Of a stretch of 64,000 bases of DNA, positions 25,351 to 37,144 are shown piece by piece. The notes under the pieces are model-generated. The model was given only the letters and a program-made list of their open reading frames with translations, was not told the origin of the DNA and did no database searches. Every line of letters begins with the position of its first letter. The first letter of the stretch is position 1. The stretch is from Glandiceps talaboti (lineage: Eukaryota > Hemichordata > Enteropneusta > Spengelidae). The translations under genes were made by a program, and so were the position numbers. The DNA is taken from positions 17,557,209 through 17,621,208 of the forward strand of contig NC_135565.1 of assembly GCF_964340395.1 (NCBI RefSeq), given 5' to 3'.

Positions 25351-26012
25351 AATTAGTAAAAGTGTACCTCTTTAAGATCGATTGTATAATACCAATAAAT
25401 GCTGAGATTAAAACCGGGACTTATGTATGTATGTATGTATGTATGTATGTATGTATGTACGTACGTACGTACGTGTGTGTGTGTGTATGTATGTATGTAT
25501 GTATGTATGTATCATGTTGTCTCTACTATCTATCTATATCTATCCTCTCATTTTTTTATGTCTATGCATCTAACATCTTGTATTCTATCTATCTATCTAC
25601 CCACCTACCTACCTACCTATCTATCTACCTATCTATCTATCTTATAGATATATTTATCTAATAGCTGTTGATCGGTTTTGACATTTTGTTCATGCTTGAT
25701 CTCTCCGTAAACCATCGTTCCACCTGCCCACTCATTCGTTCATCCATCCATTTACCAAAACAGACAATTAAAACAGACGACAATAATTATTATATCAATT
25801 GCAGACAAAACGCGTTTTACTCGAACAAGCAACAAAAAATACATTTCAATAAAGAGAGGGGCGTATGAAAGAGTGGTATTTGAAAGAAATTGGAAAGAAA
25901 CACTTTATAAATATTAGTTTGTGTTAAGATAACAGGAGGTATTAGAAGTCAAACTCTAGAGTTGTCTTTGTTGGTATGTTTTTATCAGACAGGTATTTGG
26001 GACGTTACATGA
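25351..26012. other. No gene supported between the two candidate terminal exons
   Basis: Apart from the ATGT and TATC arrays at 25422-25640, I see only short frames without motifs. Confidence 0.5.
25422..25640. repeat. (ATGT)n, (ACGT)n, (GT)n and (TATC)n/(TACC)n arrays
   Basis: Two neighbouring compound microsatellites, with a short unique spacer near 25512-25580. Confidence 0.93.
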
Positions 26013-26050
26013 TTGTTTTTCCTCGGTGCGGTTCTACTTTTTGTCTCCAG

Positions 26051-26198
26051 TATCAATACATCATATATATGTCCGTTTCGTCTAGCGAGGAAATCCAGGA
26101 CCATCCCGTATGGTGATTGGACTGACGGGAAAATAAATGAAGCGGTCGGGAACTCTGATTGGGGACGGACATTCTTTGGTGTATCTATTCCAGAGTAA
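26051..26198 (+). CDS. Candidate last exon of an unrecognised plus-strand gene
   Basis: The open frame ends at TAA 26196-26198 and reads LARKSRTIPYGDWTDGKI, then NEAVGNSDWGRTFFGVSIPE. Codon and residue use look like protein, not random sequence. A long pyrimidine tract ends in TTTGTCTCCAG at 26050, and a second acceptor (CGTTTCGTCTAG) at about 26085 would fit a phase-1 donor such as that of gene 2. AATAAA follows at 26514. I do not recognise the domain. It may be an alternative 3' exon of gene 2 or part of another gene. Confidence 0.35.
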
Positions 26199-26513
26199 AA
26201 AAAGAGTATTATAAATAATAGTATAACATATTTGGAAATGAACCATCCTATAAGTTAGTTGTGAAAACCTCTATATAAACAAGACTCGAGCTACATCATA
26301 ACTTTTGGTATTTCAATGTTGTGCAAATCTAATACACGACTTAGGGTGAGAGCACTAGACCAAATTTGTTAGTAAATCTTTTCCTTGGCGTAGGAAGCAT
26401 TAGAACAGAGTATATACAACTGAGATTTTATGGAAATAAGAACGTTGAAACATTCTTGGGTGCTTACTTCTATTTTGCGTTAAAATACGTGTATATTAAA
26501 TAGTATTCCAACT

Positions 26514-26519
26514 AATAAA
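26514..26519 (+). terminator. Poly(A) signal after the candidate exon
   Basis: AATAAA lies about 316 nt beyond the TAA at 26196-26198, in the plus orientation. It sits before the converging minus-strand gene that ends at 26695. Confidence 0.35.
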
Positions 26520-26694
26520 AGTATATATTGAACGGTGACACTGTCATGTGCGTGAAATCCAACCGAATATGGTCACCTTATGACATTACCATGTTGAGTA
26601 GACAGTGAGCTGTTGTTTTCGATGTTTGTGGAATGTTTTAAGTGCAATCACTACTTACCAAAATAATAAATATGTTCTATGTTTCTAATATACT

Positions 26695-26795
26695 TTAACT
26701 TTCTGGATATAGAAAGGCGTTATAATCTTCTGCACTCCATTGTGGGAGCACTTTCGGCAACTTCTTGGCCACAAACTCTTCCCACACAGCAGCAT
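26695..26795 (-). CDS. Last coding exon of the minus-strand gene
   Basis: Acceptor TGTCTTACAG is followed by a frame reading AAVWEEFVAKKLPKVLPQW, then SAEDYNAFLYPES, with TAA at 26695-26697. The exon starts with two bases of a codon, which complement the single base left over at 28099 (giving Asn). The composition is clearly protein-like: amphipathic, with Trp, Lys and Glu. Confidence 0.7.
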
Positions 26796-27299
26796 CTGTA
26801 AGACAGTTATGGTGGAATTGGATTATAACTGTGCACAACGTTTCATCTCATAGCAAGAACACCAAAATCATGCATCTAATGCAGTTATTAAGAAGACTAT
26901 GAATAACTGTATAGTCCGAGCGAAAACCTTGCACTCCCGACCACTTGACTTTCTAGTTATTCTCCATCTGTGAGCCGTACTGATTAAGGCTCTACATGAT
27001 GCTGCATCATGGTAGATTTTAAAATATTCAAGATGGTTGCCATTATGGCTGCCTGGTTTGTTATTTTAATGAAACATTATGAAATTTAAGTCCAGTCACA
27101 AACATGACAAGTGGTGGAGCTAATATGATTCATGTAACTCAACTTTTAGAAAACAAATTATTTTGTATTATTTGGCAACCAGGAACGCTGTACAATGGCA
27201 GCTCTTGAACAAGTGAAGTCTGTGATAGTTGAAGACTAAAACCCTCGTTGGAATATAATCATTCCCAGTGTCTCACTTCAAAAATAGGTTGCATTCTTA

Positions 27300-28090
27300 A
27301 CCAGTGAAAACACTGTAATGTCTAAGAACTCACAAAGCTGTTCAAGCCACATTTTTGTTAACTCCTTCATTCATTGCATTTAGTTGTCTGTTGTCCTCGT
27401 GTTGGCGCCCTCTAGTTAGAATCCTTTTGATAATGACAGACTGTGAGCCGCATATGGTGTGTAGGATAACAAGCTAAGGATTATTCTGTGGTGCACGTGA
27501 CCACTGATATGAGTGACTACGCAAAGGATGCAGCATGGAATGAATGAGTGTCGTGTACACACACATACTGTTATTGACATACAATAGGTAAAGTGACTGA
27601 CAGAACAATGCATTGACTAGTCTTACAGCAAAACGTCGGACTGTGCTTCTAAAGGTCGACAATAAAGCAGAATGATATACGTAACAGCACCATGAACACC
27701 TGTCATTGTAACTATTAGTCTGCTACCAGACTTGTGACTATACGCCCTCCTCACGGTATGGTCCAGGAGGGGATGACGTTCCTTCGTGACTTCGCCGCTC
27801 AGACTTAATAGAAAGACGTATGCCAGTAGTAACTGAATAAGCCTATGTACCTTTGTACATAAATATAACACTTTCAACAACAAAGGCAAAATATACACAC
27901 ATTTCTTAAATTATTTCAAAAGCAAGTCGTGATAATTGGTTAATGAAATAAATGTCAATTGTTTCATGATCTAGATACAATACTTTTAAGTTTACAAGAC
28001 TTTTTCCCATAACAACTAATTTCGACTGTGCTTTGAATGATAAGAAAATATTGATTTAATATGAATAACATATAAGTAGAACATTAAGTA
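27300..28090. other. Intron of the minus-strand gene; overlapping frames not called
   Basis: Frames at 27416-27613, 27474-27662 and 27623-27898 (minus) overlap one another in different frames. The last begins with a hydrophobic stretch that could mimic a signal peptide. There are no promoter or splice signals, and it lies in the intron between the last two coding exons, so I leave it uncalled. Confidence 0.4.
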
Positions 28091-28098
28091 GTTCTTAC

Positions 28099-28192
28099 TT
28101 GGAGCTGGTGTGTTTTTCTCGTGTCTAATCTTGTGAGTTGCCTTATTCGACCAATACTGATTCTCCCATTTAGCCATTTTTTTCAGGAAGGA
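28099..28192 (-). CDS. Penultimate large coding exon of the minus-strand gene
   Basis: Acceptor CATTTTATAG opens in phase 0: SFLKKMAKWENQYWSNKATH, then KIRHEKNTPAP. It ends after the first base of a codon at a GTAAGAAC donor. The 94-nt exon joins in frame to 26695-26795 downstream and to phase-0 exons upstream. The product is strongly basic with three aromatic-rich turns, and no domain is recognised. Confidence 0.65.
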
Positions 28193-28286
28193 CTATAAAA
28201 TGAAAAAAGAAAAATGTTATCACTGTGAAATTTTCATATTTGTATATTACAAGGAAACATAGTTATCACCTTATGTTCTTTCTTAC

Positions 28287-28808
<522 letters not shown>

Positions 28809-29039
28809 CTAAAAGGGTGGTGATAAGTTGAAAAACAATCTCAAAACCGCGAGATTCAAACGAGAATTTCTATTACACAGGGTCAAATGTGGGAAGGCAA
28901 ACAACACAACATGGAAACAAACGTAAATAAAGACATCTAGCCGCTTTCACCACATCAGATTTTAATCAGACTGTGGATAGATGTACAAACATTTAAACAT
29001 ACCCATACATAATTACTAATTTAAGGGTTTAATATTTAC

Positions 29040-29045
29040 CTTTTT
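29040..29045 (-). other. Candidate 6-nt micro-exon (Lys-Lys)
   Basis: AAAAAG lies between an acceptor (CTCTCAAGTTATACGAG) and a GTAAATATT donor and is in phase 0. It is too short to be convincing without a transcript. Confidence 0.18.
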
Positions 29046-29267
29046 CTCGTATAACTTGAGAGAAAATAAGAAAGATAAGAACATTAGCATTACAAAATGA
29101 AAATACATAATTTGACAAAAACAATAGATAGTAATTTATAATTTAAGGTTATAGAATATACCATTAAGAATATTATATTTCATGTTAATCACAATATTCA
29201 AATTAGGCATTTCACAAGACTTTTATCTCGTATCCTGCTTTCTATAATCGAGAGTATAGCAACTCAC

Positions 29268-29291
29268 CTTTTTGCCAGGTGATGGCCAATG
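29268..29291 (-). CDS. 24-nt micro-exon of the minus-strand gene
   Basis: Eight codons, HWPSPGKK, sit between a clean acceptor (CTCATTTTCAG) and a GTGAGTTG donor. The exon starts and ends on codon boundaries, so it joins in frame to SFLKKMAK at 28192. Both splice sites are near consensus, which makes this the best-supported micro-exon. Confidence 0.55.
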
Positions 29292-29483
29292 CTGAAAATG
29301 AGAAAAATCAATCAGAATTAGTGTTTCAGAATTAAAAGAATTGAAAGGTCGTTATTACATATTTTCACAGATTTAAAACTTCAAATTGGTGTACTTGACA
29401 AAATACCACTTTCACTTTTCAGAATATCACAATGACTTTGTAAACTATTCTTTGGTTATATCAATAAACTGACCTAAATAAAG

Positions 29484-29537
29484 AAACATACATACATACA
29501 TACATACATACATACATACATACATACATACATACAT

Positions 29538-29570
<33 letters not shown>

Positions 29571-29979
29571 TATACATACATACATACATACATACATACA
29601 TACATACATACATACATACATACATACATACATACATACATGCATACATACATACATACATACATACATACATACATACATACATACATACATACATACA
29701 TACATACATACACACATACATACATACACACACAACACACACACACACATACATACATACATACATACATACATACATACATACATACATACATACATAC
29801 ATACATACATACACAAACACACACAACACACACACGCACGCACGCACACACACACATACATACATACATACATACATACATACATACATACATACATACA
29901 CACATACATACATACATACACAACACACACACGCACGCACGCACACACACACACACACACACACACATACATACATGCA

Positions 29980-30013
<34 letters not shown>

Positions 30014-30097
30014 CATACACAAACACATACAACACACACACGCACGCACGCACACACACACACACATACATACATACATACATACATACATACATAC

Positions 30098-30128
<31 letters not shown>

Positions 30129-30187
30129 CATACATACACAAACACACAACACACGCACGCACGCACACATACACACACACGCACGCA

Positions 30188-30219
<32 letters not shown>

Positions 30220-30235
30220 CACACACATACATACA

Positions 30236-30269
<34 letters not shown>

Positions 30270-30418
30270 CATACACAAACACACACAACACACACACGCA
30301 CGCACACACACACACATACATACATACATACATACATACATACATACATACATACATACATACATACATACATACATACATACATACATACATACGTACA
30401 TACATACATACATACACA
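29484..30418. repeat. 930-bp compound array of (CATA)n and (CA)n/(CGCA)n blocks
   Basis: (CATA)n blocks alternate with CA/CGCA-rich blocks in a loosely periodic higher-order pattern of roughly 80-130 bp. The 322-codon and 318-codon frames over it (Tyr-Val-Cys-Met repeats), and the 260-codon frame on the other strand, result from stop-free simple sequence and are not genes. Confidence 0.98.
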
Positions 30419-30466
30419 GTGATTGAGCTTATTAGTTCTGATTACACAGTAAGAGTTGATACTTAC

Positions 30467-30481
30467 GGATGTTCTACAGTT
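30467..30481 (-). CDS. Candidate 15-nt micro-exon
   Basis: Five codons, NCRTS, follow acceptor TTACTACTATGCAG and precede a consensus GTAAGTATC donor, in phase 0. No transcript evidence is available. Confidence 0.35.
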
Positions 30482-30904
30482 CTGCATAGTAGTAAGTGAT
30501 GTGTCCCAAAATGTACAGAAACGAATACAAAGAAAATACAAAAAAAGAACATATATTCTTGAATACAACAAGTTTATATCGTCACCCAGTATATGCTGGT
30601 GATTGATGCCATCATTATGTACACAGCTAAGAAAATACTAGTATACATCATACGGTAAAGTTCTGGCGGTGAGGGCGCTATTTCATTTACGGCGACCGCG
30701 TCTCTTGTTGACTTTGAAATTATATAGCTCGATGTGGTTTAAGAGTTATTACTACAAATATTAATAAAACATAAAATAGTAATCATAACATTGTATCATA
30801 TTCCAATTTGATATTTCCAATGCCTAAAGTCTCTTCATGTTGACAATTATATTGTGACATACATTTCAAATAGAAAATATGGAATAGAAAAAAATAGAAC
30901 TTAC

Positions 30905-30916
30905 CGCTCGGTGAAA
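30905..30916 (-). CDS. Candidate 12-nt micro-exon
   Basis: Four codons, FHRA, follow acceptor CATATGATGTGCAG, which has a pyrimidine-rich stretch (TTTCCTCGCTATGTCTATC) upstream. A GTAAGTTCT donor follows. It is in phase 0. Confidence 0.38.
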
Positions 30917-31059
30917 CTGCACATCATATGAATCGAGATAGACATAGCGAGGAAATGTAAGGTATGTGGAGAGAGAGGAACATGAATAGTGCAAATACAT
31001 TAGATACTATGTTTTAATGGCATACAAAACAGATGAAGTTTGAGTCATGTATAAGAAAA

Positions 31060-31170
31060 CACAATACAATACAATACAATACAATACAATACAATACAAT
31101 ACAATACAATACAATACAATACAATACAATACAATACAGTACAGTAAAATACAATGCAATGCAATACAAT
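31060..31170. repeat. (AATAC)n pentanucleotide array
   Basis: About 16 clean AATAC units decay into AATGC and AGTAC variants at the right edge. Confidence 0.96.
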
Positions 31171-31939
31171 GTGTTGAGACAGAAACGAAAGGAGACGAGA
31201 AGAAACTGTCCTACACAGACAATTATATTGATTATAATGAAATATGAAACCAACGTGGAAAGAAGAAATTAAAATAAAGACAGTGGACATTGAGATTAAT
31301 ATTAATAATACAATGAAATAACATGAATATGTAAAATATCAAAAGTATGTATTAGTAAATAAGGCATAATTGACATTTTTTATATAAACAGATTTCATGA
31401 CCGGAATATTATAGGAAGACATAAAGTATACTCAATGTAGGAGCTAAAAAATGTGAATAAGGATTGTGTTTTAGGTCTAAGTAATTCTAAGAATATTAAA
31501 ATATTTAAAGCGACCCAATTCTTTATGCAGTGATCGATGATACAGTGTATGTTACCGTTACCGCTCTGATAAACACTGTAATACAGTCATCATTTATCAT
31601 AAAAGGTACAAGAAATATGACAGGTGTTGTCAACAACCTCATGGCAGTATTATGGATTGATCGTTACCTAACCAAGTTGCATCGTGATCAGCGAGGTTGT
31701 GGTGATATAGTTATGCTGTAACGCATTATATATTTGTGGTTGCAGACTAAGACAATACTAGTGTTCATGTTTTTAAATATATGATTAATTTATAAACATA
31801 TAAATTATACTTATAATTAGTATAATTAAGATAATTAGTATATACTTTGTGATGGTGGTGGAAATGCTTAAGTCTGAAGAATGCTAGTAGGGTTTGTCAG
31901 AGATGGGAACAGTAAAAGTAGTACTTCTAGTATTGATGC

Positions 31940-31951
31940 TGTTGCTAGTGC

Positions 31952-31993
<42 letters not shown>

Positions 31994-32060
31994 CGTCGTT
32001 GTTGTTGTTGTTGTTGTTGTTGTTGTTCATTTGGTGGATTTGATATGGTGGTGGTATTGG

Positions 32061-32133
<73 letters not shown>

Positions 32134-32200
32134 GATGATGATGATGATTATGATGATGGTGGTGGTGGTGGTGGTGGTGGTGGTGGTGGTGGTGGTGGAT
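31940..32200. repeat. Trinucleotide mosaic (GTT)n, (GAT)n, (GGT)n
   Basis: Three different trinucleotide arrays adjoin each other. They produce polyvaline and polyproline frames that I do not regard as genes. Confidence 0.96.
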
Positions 32201-32434
32201 CGGTCTGAATGGTGTTTGTAGTGATCATGGCATGCCAGGAGATATAGATGGCAACAGTGCCGGTGGTGGAGGCGGCGGTACTTGTAGTAGTGGTGACATT
32301 AGTGATGTTATTGTTGGTGATGTTAGGGTAATGTAATGATTTCACTGTACCAAACAAATGCAAAATACCCCTCCATCATCCTCAGAGTATTGTGGGTTTT
32401 TTTTTTTAGAAAAGTATAAAGATTTCGTTCTTAC

Positions 32435-32443
32435 CTTACACAT
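32435..32443 (-). CDS. Candidate 9-nt micro-exon
   Basis: Three codons, MCK, follow acceptor ATACCTCTTTGAAG and precede a GTAAGAACG donor. Both sites are good and the length keeps the frame. Confidence 0.35.
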
Positions 32444-32776
32444 CTTCAAAGAGGTATCCAGAAAGAGAAGGAAAATGAGGAAAGACGTTAGTAGTGGCCG
32501 ATCTATTGTACGCTATGCTTGTATAATGAGATACTCTCTTGAGTATAACATTTTATGATTTAAGCAATATGAAATAGAATTGATAATGACTTACAATAAT
32601 TTCACAAAACACTTATATTTTAATGCTATTACTTCTATAAAATGTCATTTTGCGTATTTGGACTTTCTAGACAATATTATGTGTAATTGAATGTCTGGTT
32701 CTAATGATAATGACTGCTATTAAGATTTCGATGATTGCTTAGAAATAAGGTTATTAGCTTTGCACGATGCACTCAC

Positions 32777-32792
32777 GTCAGAAATATGAATA
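32777..32792 (-). other. Candidate 16-nt micro-exon
   Basis: It has an excellent acceptor (ATATTTTTCTTCTAG) and donor (GTGAGTGCA). Its 16 nt would need a phase-2 partner upstream, and the alternative 68-nt segment ending at 33130 would fit. The splice sites are among the best in the region, but the frame logic is uncertain. Confidence 0.3.
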
Positions 32793-32870
32793 CTAGAAGA
32801 AAAATATCCCGACCCCTACAATACACTGTATACGGTGATTCATTTTTGTTGGCATGGTCGCTTTGTGAAT

Positions 32871-32985
32871 ATAGTACACATTGCCATAAAGATAGGGAGT
32901 CATTTTGTGAAAACAGTATATATCCTATAAAGATAGGGAGTAACATTGTGAAACTATATACAATATAGGGAGTTATTTTCCTATC
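32871..32985. repeat. 40-bp tandem repeat, about 2.5 units
   Basis: Units carrying CATAAAGATAGGGAGT, then GTGAAA and TATATA, repeat near 32884, 32926 and 32965, with divergence in the last unit. Confidence 0.6.
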
Positions 32986-33129
32986 AACTAGTAATCACCA
33001 GAACACTTCAGCAAAACAGTTTGAATATCGCTGTCAATTGTCCAGGGACATTATTGAAACTGCAAGCACAGAAAAAGCAAAGATTTACATAAAAAAGATA
33101 TAATAACCAAAAGATTGCATAATACTTAC

Positions 33130-33132
33130 AAT
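33130..33132 (-). other. Possible 3-nt micro-exon, or the end of a 68-nt exon
   Basis: A GTAAGTATT donor follows ATT, which is directly preceded by CCAATTACAG. Either ATT is a 3-nt exon or the exon extends back to an acceptor (CTCAACAG) near 33198. Both readings are open, so I call neither. Confidence 0.15.
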
Positions 33133-33320
33133 CTGTAATTGGTACATCCGGATGCAAATTGATATAACAGGTACAAAAAGAAAATGACGGGGTTAGTCTG
33201 TTGAGCTGTAAATAACTAGATATATTTATTAACTTCCTAAATCTGAATAAATCAAGAATTGCCATGGATTCTTAAAACATATTAATTTTTTAATACTAAT
33301 TGATATTAATTCGAACTGAC

Positions 33321-33341
33321 CTTGGAGACACCGTTAAAGGT
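33321..33341 (-). CDS. Candidate 21-nt micro-exon
   Basis: Seven codons, TFNGVSK, are followed by a GTCAGTTCG donor. The acceptor (AAAATGAGTAAG) is weak. Alternatively the segment extends back to an ATG at 33350, giving MSKTFNGVSK as a start exon of a shorter transcript. Either reading keeps the same frame. Confidence 0.35.
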
Positions 33342-33490
33342 CTTACTCATTTTATTCAATTTGAGGACAGATTATCACAGAATATATACTACAATACTAC
33401 AATGCACAATACGTGCGTGCCTCTCGATGCATGCTTTGAGAAATAGCAAGTAGAGAGAGTAGCTATACATTGGAATGATAACAAATATTT

Positions 33491-33754
33491 GTGTCTGAGC
33501 GAAAAGGTACATGTTTTACAAGAAGCTTCTTCTCACGTGAACTCTGGCAGCAAAACCATATTCAACTTGGTGGTCATCAAGTTCGATTGCTAAAAGATAT
33601 CGCCATACTATCAGTATCTTTGTCAACAACGAAGTACGCTTTAGCCGGACATGCGAACTTTAAAATACTAAAAAAAAATACTAAAGGTTCTTTCAATCAT
33701 GTCGTGTTCACTTTAAGGAAAAATGGAATAATCCAAAATCCAATTCCTTCTTAA
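33491..33754 (+). other. Unrecognised 87-codon open frame
   Basis: The frame has gene-like composition (RELWQQNHIQLGGHQVRLL and so on) but no motif I recognise, no signal peptide and no supporting signals. It lies within an intron of the minus-strand gene. It could be an old retrocopy or chance. Confidence 0.15.
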
Positions 33755-33931
33755 AATTGTTTTTCTTCATTTATAAATTAGTCATAAAACTTCAAAAGGT
33801 CAAGTTTTTCACAGTTTCAAAAATTTAATACGTTCAAGTCCCAAGTTGCACGTTTCCTTAAAAGCATACCACATTTCAACTATAATACCGCTATAACTTA
33901 CACAGAAACCTTTACAGATGATTTATCTTAC

Positions 33932-33943
33932 CTCCATTATTAC
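33932..33943 (-). CDS. Candidate 12-nt micro-exon
   Basis: Four codons, VIME, lie between acceptor TAGCTTTTATATTAG and donor GTAAGATAA, in phase 0. Confidence 0.3.
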
Positions 33944-34254
33944 CTAATATAAAAGCTAAAGTATGCTTTTAGGATTATCATAACTATTCTATATACTAAA
34001 AAATAGACATAAAAGCATTTTAGTCATTTCTTCTTTCGAATCCGTGAATAGACTTAAGTGGTATAGAATAGCAAAGCGTTTAGAGGTACATACGCCGATT
34101 CTATATGTTGCTGGGTATTCTGATGGGCAGTATTCTAGTATTTATTTAATAAAGCATAACTAACCATCACTTGCTGTTCACATCGAACCAACCTTTTGTA
34201 TACTATTAATGTATAAACGACTCGATAATATAATTTAGTATGTGTATAATTAGA

Positions 34255-34400
34255 TGTTAATACCCCATAATAGTTGTCTTCTTTCAGCCAAGGATAAATA
34301 CGAGTGGCCTAAGGGGCCTTTGTTACTACCAGTCGCTAGACGGGTAGTGACAAACCCTAGTTCATGAGTATTTTCCGAAGGGGGAGGTGCGATTTCCCAA
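34255..34400. mobile_element. Foldback (MITE-like) element, partial copy
   Basis: The segment contains CTTTCAGCCAAGGATAAATA, then CGAGTGGCCTAAGG, a central CCAGTCGCTAGACGG and the inverse half ending GAGTATTTTCCG. This matches the core of the palindromic element at 36296-36440 and the copy at 62.16 kb. The outer inverted repeats are not evident here. Confidence 0.6.
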
Positions 34401-35030
34401 TGCTCTGACCAGCCAAGGTGTTGTCTCACCCCTCTGATACCAACGGATCCAAACTGTACATTCATATGATATTTAGAGCATATGTTGAGGTCTGTCGGTT
34501 TTTATTTAGATATGAGATAATTTGTTATGTCGTCTAAGGCATGCATTATACTTAAAAAGTGCACTAGGATAGTTTAGTCATGGTCTTATTTAAGTGTTTT
34601 TACCACACGACAAAAAACTAAATTTTGGAATTATCTTATAACTACTTCAACATTTCCATACACTTAATGTAATGGTATATTTCATATTTATTTGCATATT
34701 ATGTGTAAGTAGCCCAGCATGTCAGTGTAATATGTATGTTAAACTAACATCTGACAGAAAAAATATACATGAAATATTCATAATTTTCATAAACCTCGAA
34801 CCTAACATTAGAAAGGAAATTGCTGGAGGCTGCAGAATTCAACTTTCCATATATAGTCCAATTGTATATACAGTTGAAGATATTCATTTATATGTAACTA
34901 GTAAAAACAAACAAGTCTGGTATTAGTTTCATTGGGCTACTGAGTGGGTGACTGCCAGACTGACTTACTGACAACCTTAAATGTTCTGTCCATTAACTGA
35001 TTGATTAATTATTTAGTAATCGATACTTAC
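34401..35030. other. Intron sequence, no feature seen
   Basis: AT-rich sequence with a short frame at 34672-34926 (plus) that has no motif. A 7-nt splice-like segment near 34.96 kb was considered and left out. Confidence 0.5.
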
Positions 35031-35039
35031 GCTATCTCC
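35031..35039 (-). CDS. Candidate 9-nt micro-exon
   Basis: Three codons, GDS, lie between acceptor CATCGACGTTGACAG and donor GTAAGTATC. Both sites are close to consensus, it is in phase 0, and it is in frame with the Ser-rich exon at 38461-38555. Confidence 0.4.
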
Positions 35040-36140
35040 CTGTCAACGTCGATGGAGCCAGAAAATGAAAATGAAATGGAGAATAACAAATAAATAATGT
35101 ATACAGTTAACGTTTACTGTCAAAATATATTTCAATACAAACATAAGCTTCTCTGAAACAACTTATAGTTGTGAACACATAATACTTTCTCCACTCGTGC
35201 GCTCTGTAAACGTCGCTCGCATCTTTACTGGTACAAAGTGATGTCGACATTGGTGGCATAGTAAACTATAGTGAGCCCTAATAATACAAAATGTGGTTCT
35301 GATTACGCTCAATTTAAAATAGGTGGGGTAGGTAGATTTTTTATTTTATTTTATTTTATTATTTTTTTCTGTGTGAGTGTCTAGTTCATCTTTCTTTATA
35401 TGTAAAATAACCAGTCTGTAGATTCTTGTGTCTAGTAACGAACAGTTTTGATGACAACAGTATATTAACTCTTTACTTAGGTTTTCTGTATATATGATGA
35501 AGTGAACACTACACCCTGTCACACTATAGTGATGTTGTTTTGCAAGATATTTTTGAGAGTTAAAGTTCAAAGCTTAAATTTGACAACACAGTTACCGTAT
35601 CCCCTCATTACAGAAAGGGGATACATCTCAAAAGGAAAAGGTCATGAGGTTAAGTGAGACTTTCTTGATAATGATGAAAAATGGTACCAAAATTTCATTT
35701 AACATCTCCTTAAATTGCACACATTTTGCAAGCCTTTCACTGTCAAACATTTGTGTATGAATATCCATATTTTTGAAGACCTGGTTACTTTACAAATCAC
35801 ATTGTTGAATTATTCATATTTATATGCAATACACCATCCCTAATAAAAGGTTCCATGAGGATTTTGTTGAGATTACATAGGGTCACATAAGGTTAGGGTC
35901 AGTGAAATGAGCAATGTCATATAAAAGGCGCCCTCTGTAGTAGTCAGAAGTGTCTCCTTTTGTAAGTAGGATAGATAAACCTACGCCGAATTAGAATTAA
36001 TTAGTTATTATTACATATGCTAAATTGAAATCAAATCAGAAACTCTACACTTAGATCGAAATGATTTCGATTAAGTGTTTATTAAAGTGTTTATTAAGTG
36101 TTTATTAAAGTGCAAAGATATTGTAGTTAAATAAACTCTA
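35040..36140. other. Intron sequence, no feature seen
   Basis: AT-rich unique sequence. A small GTGTTTATTAA tandem repeat lies near 36074-36112. No coding signal is seen. Confidence 0.5.
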
Positions 36141-36141
36141 T

Positions 36142-36586
36142 TTATACCACGCACGAGACAGGTTCAACAAAAACATGGAATATATACTCTGGTCGTTCTA
36201 CGTCACGACAACACGTGACTATGTCACGACAACACGTGTCTACGTCACTGGTTCTGCTTTGTTCGAAATATGAGTCAAATTTTCATTACACAATTATATT
36301 ACTTCCCCAATATTTGTCTTCATTCAGCCGGAAAATACTCGTGACCTTAGTGTTGTCAATACGAGTCGCTAGACGAGTATTGACAACCCTTAGGTCACGA
36401 GTATTCTCCACCTGAATGAAGACAAATATTGGGGAATAATATAATTATACCAGCGCCAGTAATAACACATAAGAACAAATCACGTATACACTTATTGTCT
36501 TGATACAGACACGTGTTATCGTGACGTAGAACGACCAGGCTATATATTCCATATTCTTTGTTGAACCTGGCTCGTGCGTGGTATAA
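36142..36586. mobile_element. 445-bp palindromic foldback element (MITE-like), full copy
   Basis: The ends are inverted repeats: TTATACCACGCACGAG at the left and its complement at the right. Inner arms also pair: CTGGTCGTTCTACGTCACGA near 36190 against its complement near 36515-36535, and CCCCAATATTTGTCTTCATT near 36305 against its complement near 36415-36435. The centre is TCGCTAGACGAG. It has no open frame for a transposase, so it would be mobilised in trans. Related copies lie at 34255 and 62160. The target-site duplication is not clear. Confidence 0.8.
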
Positions 36587-36925
36587 TACCCTTTAATTAC
36601 ACTGTAATCAATATATAGTCTTCTTGTGGAAACTCATTCCATTAGTGAAAACATCTAATTCCAAACACTTTAACGGCACTCAAACTACTTCGCAGGCTTA
36701 ACTTATGGTAATGCTCAAATATATAACTGTAGTTTTTAGATCTTTCAAGACATACTTCGTCAATCCATAAAAAGGTATTTTTCAACTGACTCTAGCCTAA
36801 TATTACTTTTAAATAATAAAGTAAATACATATTGATGTAGATCATTTATGCCAGAAATCTGATAAGAAATATTAAATACGCTATAGTGTAATACAATATG
36901 CTATCATGTAAATATCATACGCTCA

Positions 36926-37144
36926 CTACAAATATCCATTTCTCCACATATCAAATATCAATTCCCGCCAAACGAATGTGAATAAGTTCATTACTTTTCT
37001 CACTACATTTCGATTTAATTTTAGACTACGACAATGAAAAATATTATTTTCTTCTAATATTTGATCTAGATCTTCGATATGTAGATATTCGTACACAAGT
37101 GTTTGGTCGTCAAAAGGGCCTCTACGAGATGTATTCAGTAACAT
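36926..37144 (-). other. Unrecognised 72-codon frame
   Basis: The residue pattern looks protein-like (YEYLHIEDLDQILEENNI and so on, then a Lys/Arg/Trp-rich end). A 22-nt splice-like segment (acceptor CATTGTCGTAG, donor GTGAGAAAA) also lies within it. I do not recognise it and cannot decide between a decayed element, an exon and chance. Confidence 0.2.

Noticed and set aside
27623-27898. A minus-strand frame with a signal-peptide-like hydrophobic start
   Set aside because: It overlaps other frames, has no TATA, splice or poly(A) context, and lies within an intron of the better-supported minus-strand gene.
29445-30413. A 322-codon minus-strand open frame of Tyr-Val-Cys-Met repeats, and long frames on the other strand
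   Set aside because: It is pure translation of (CATA)n/(CA)n microsatellite. All six frames are open because the repeat lacks stops.
31881-32363. Polyvaline and polyproline frames
   Set aside because: They arise from (GTT)n and (GGT)n trinucleotide arrays.
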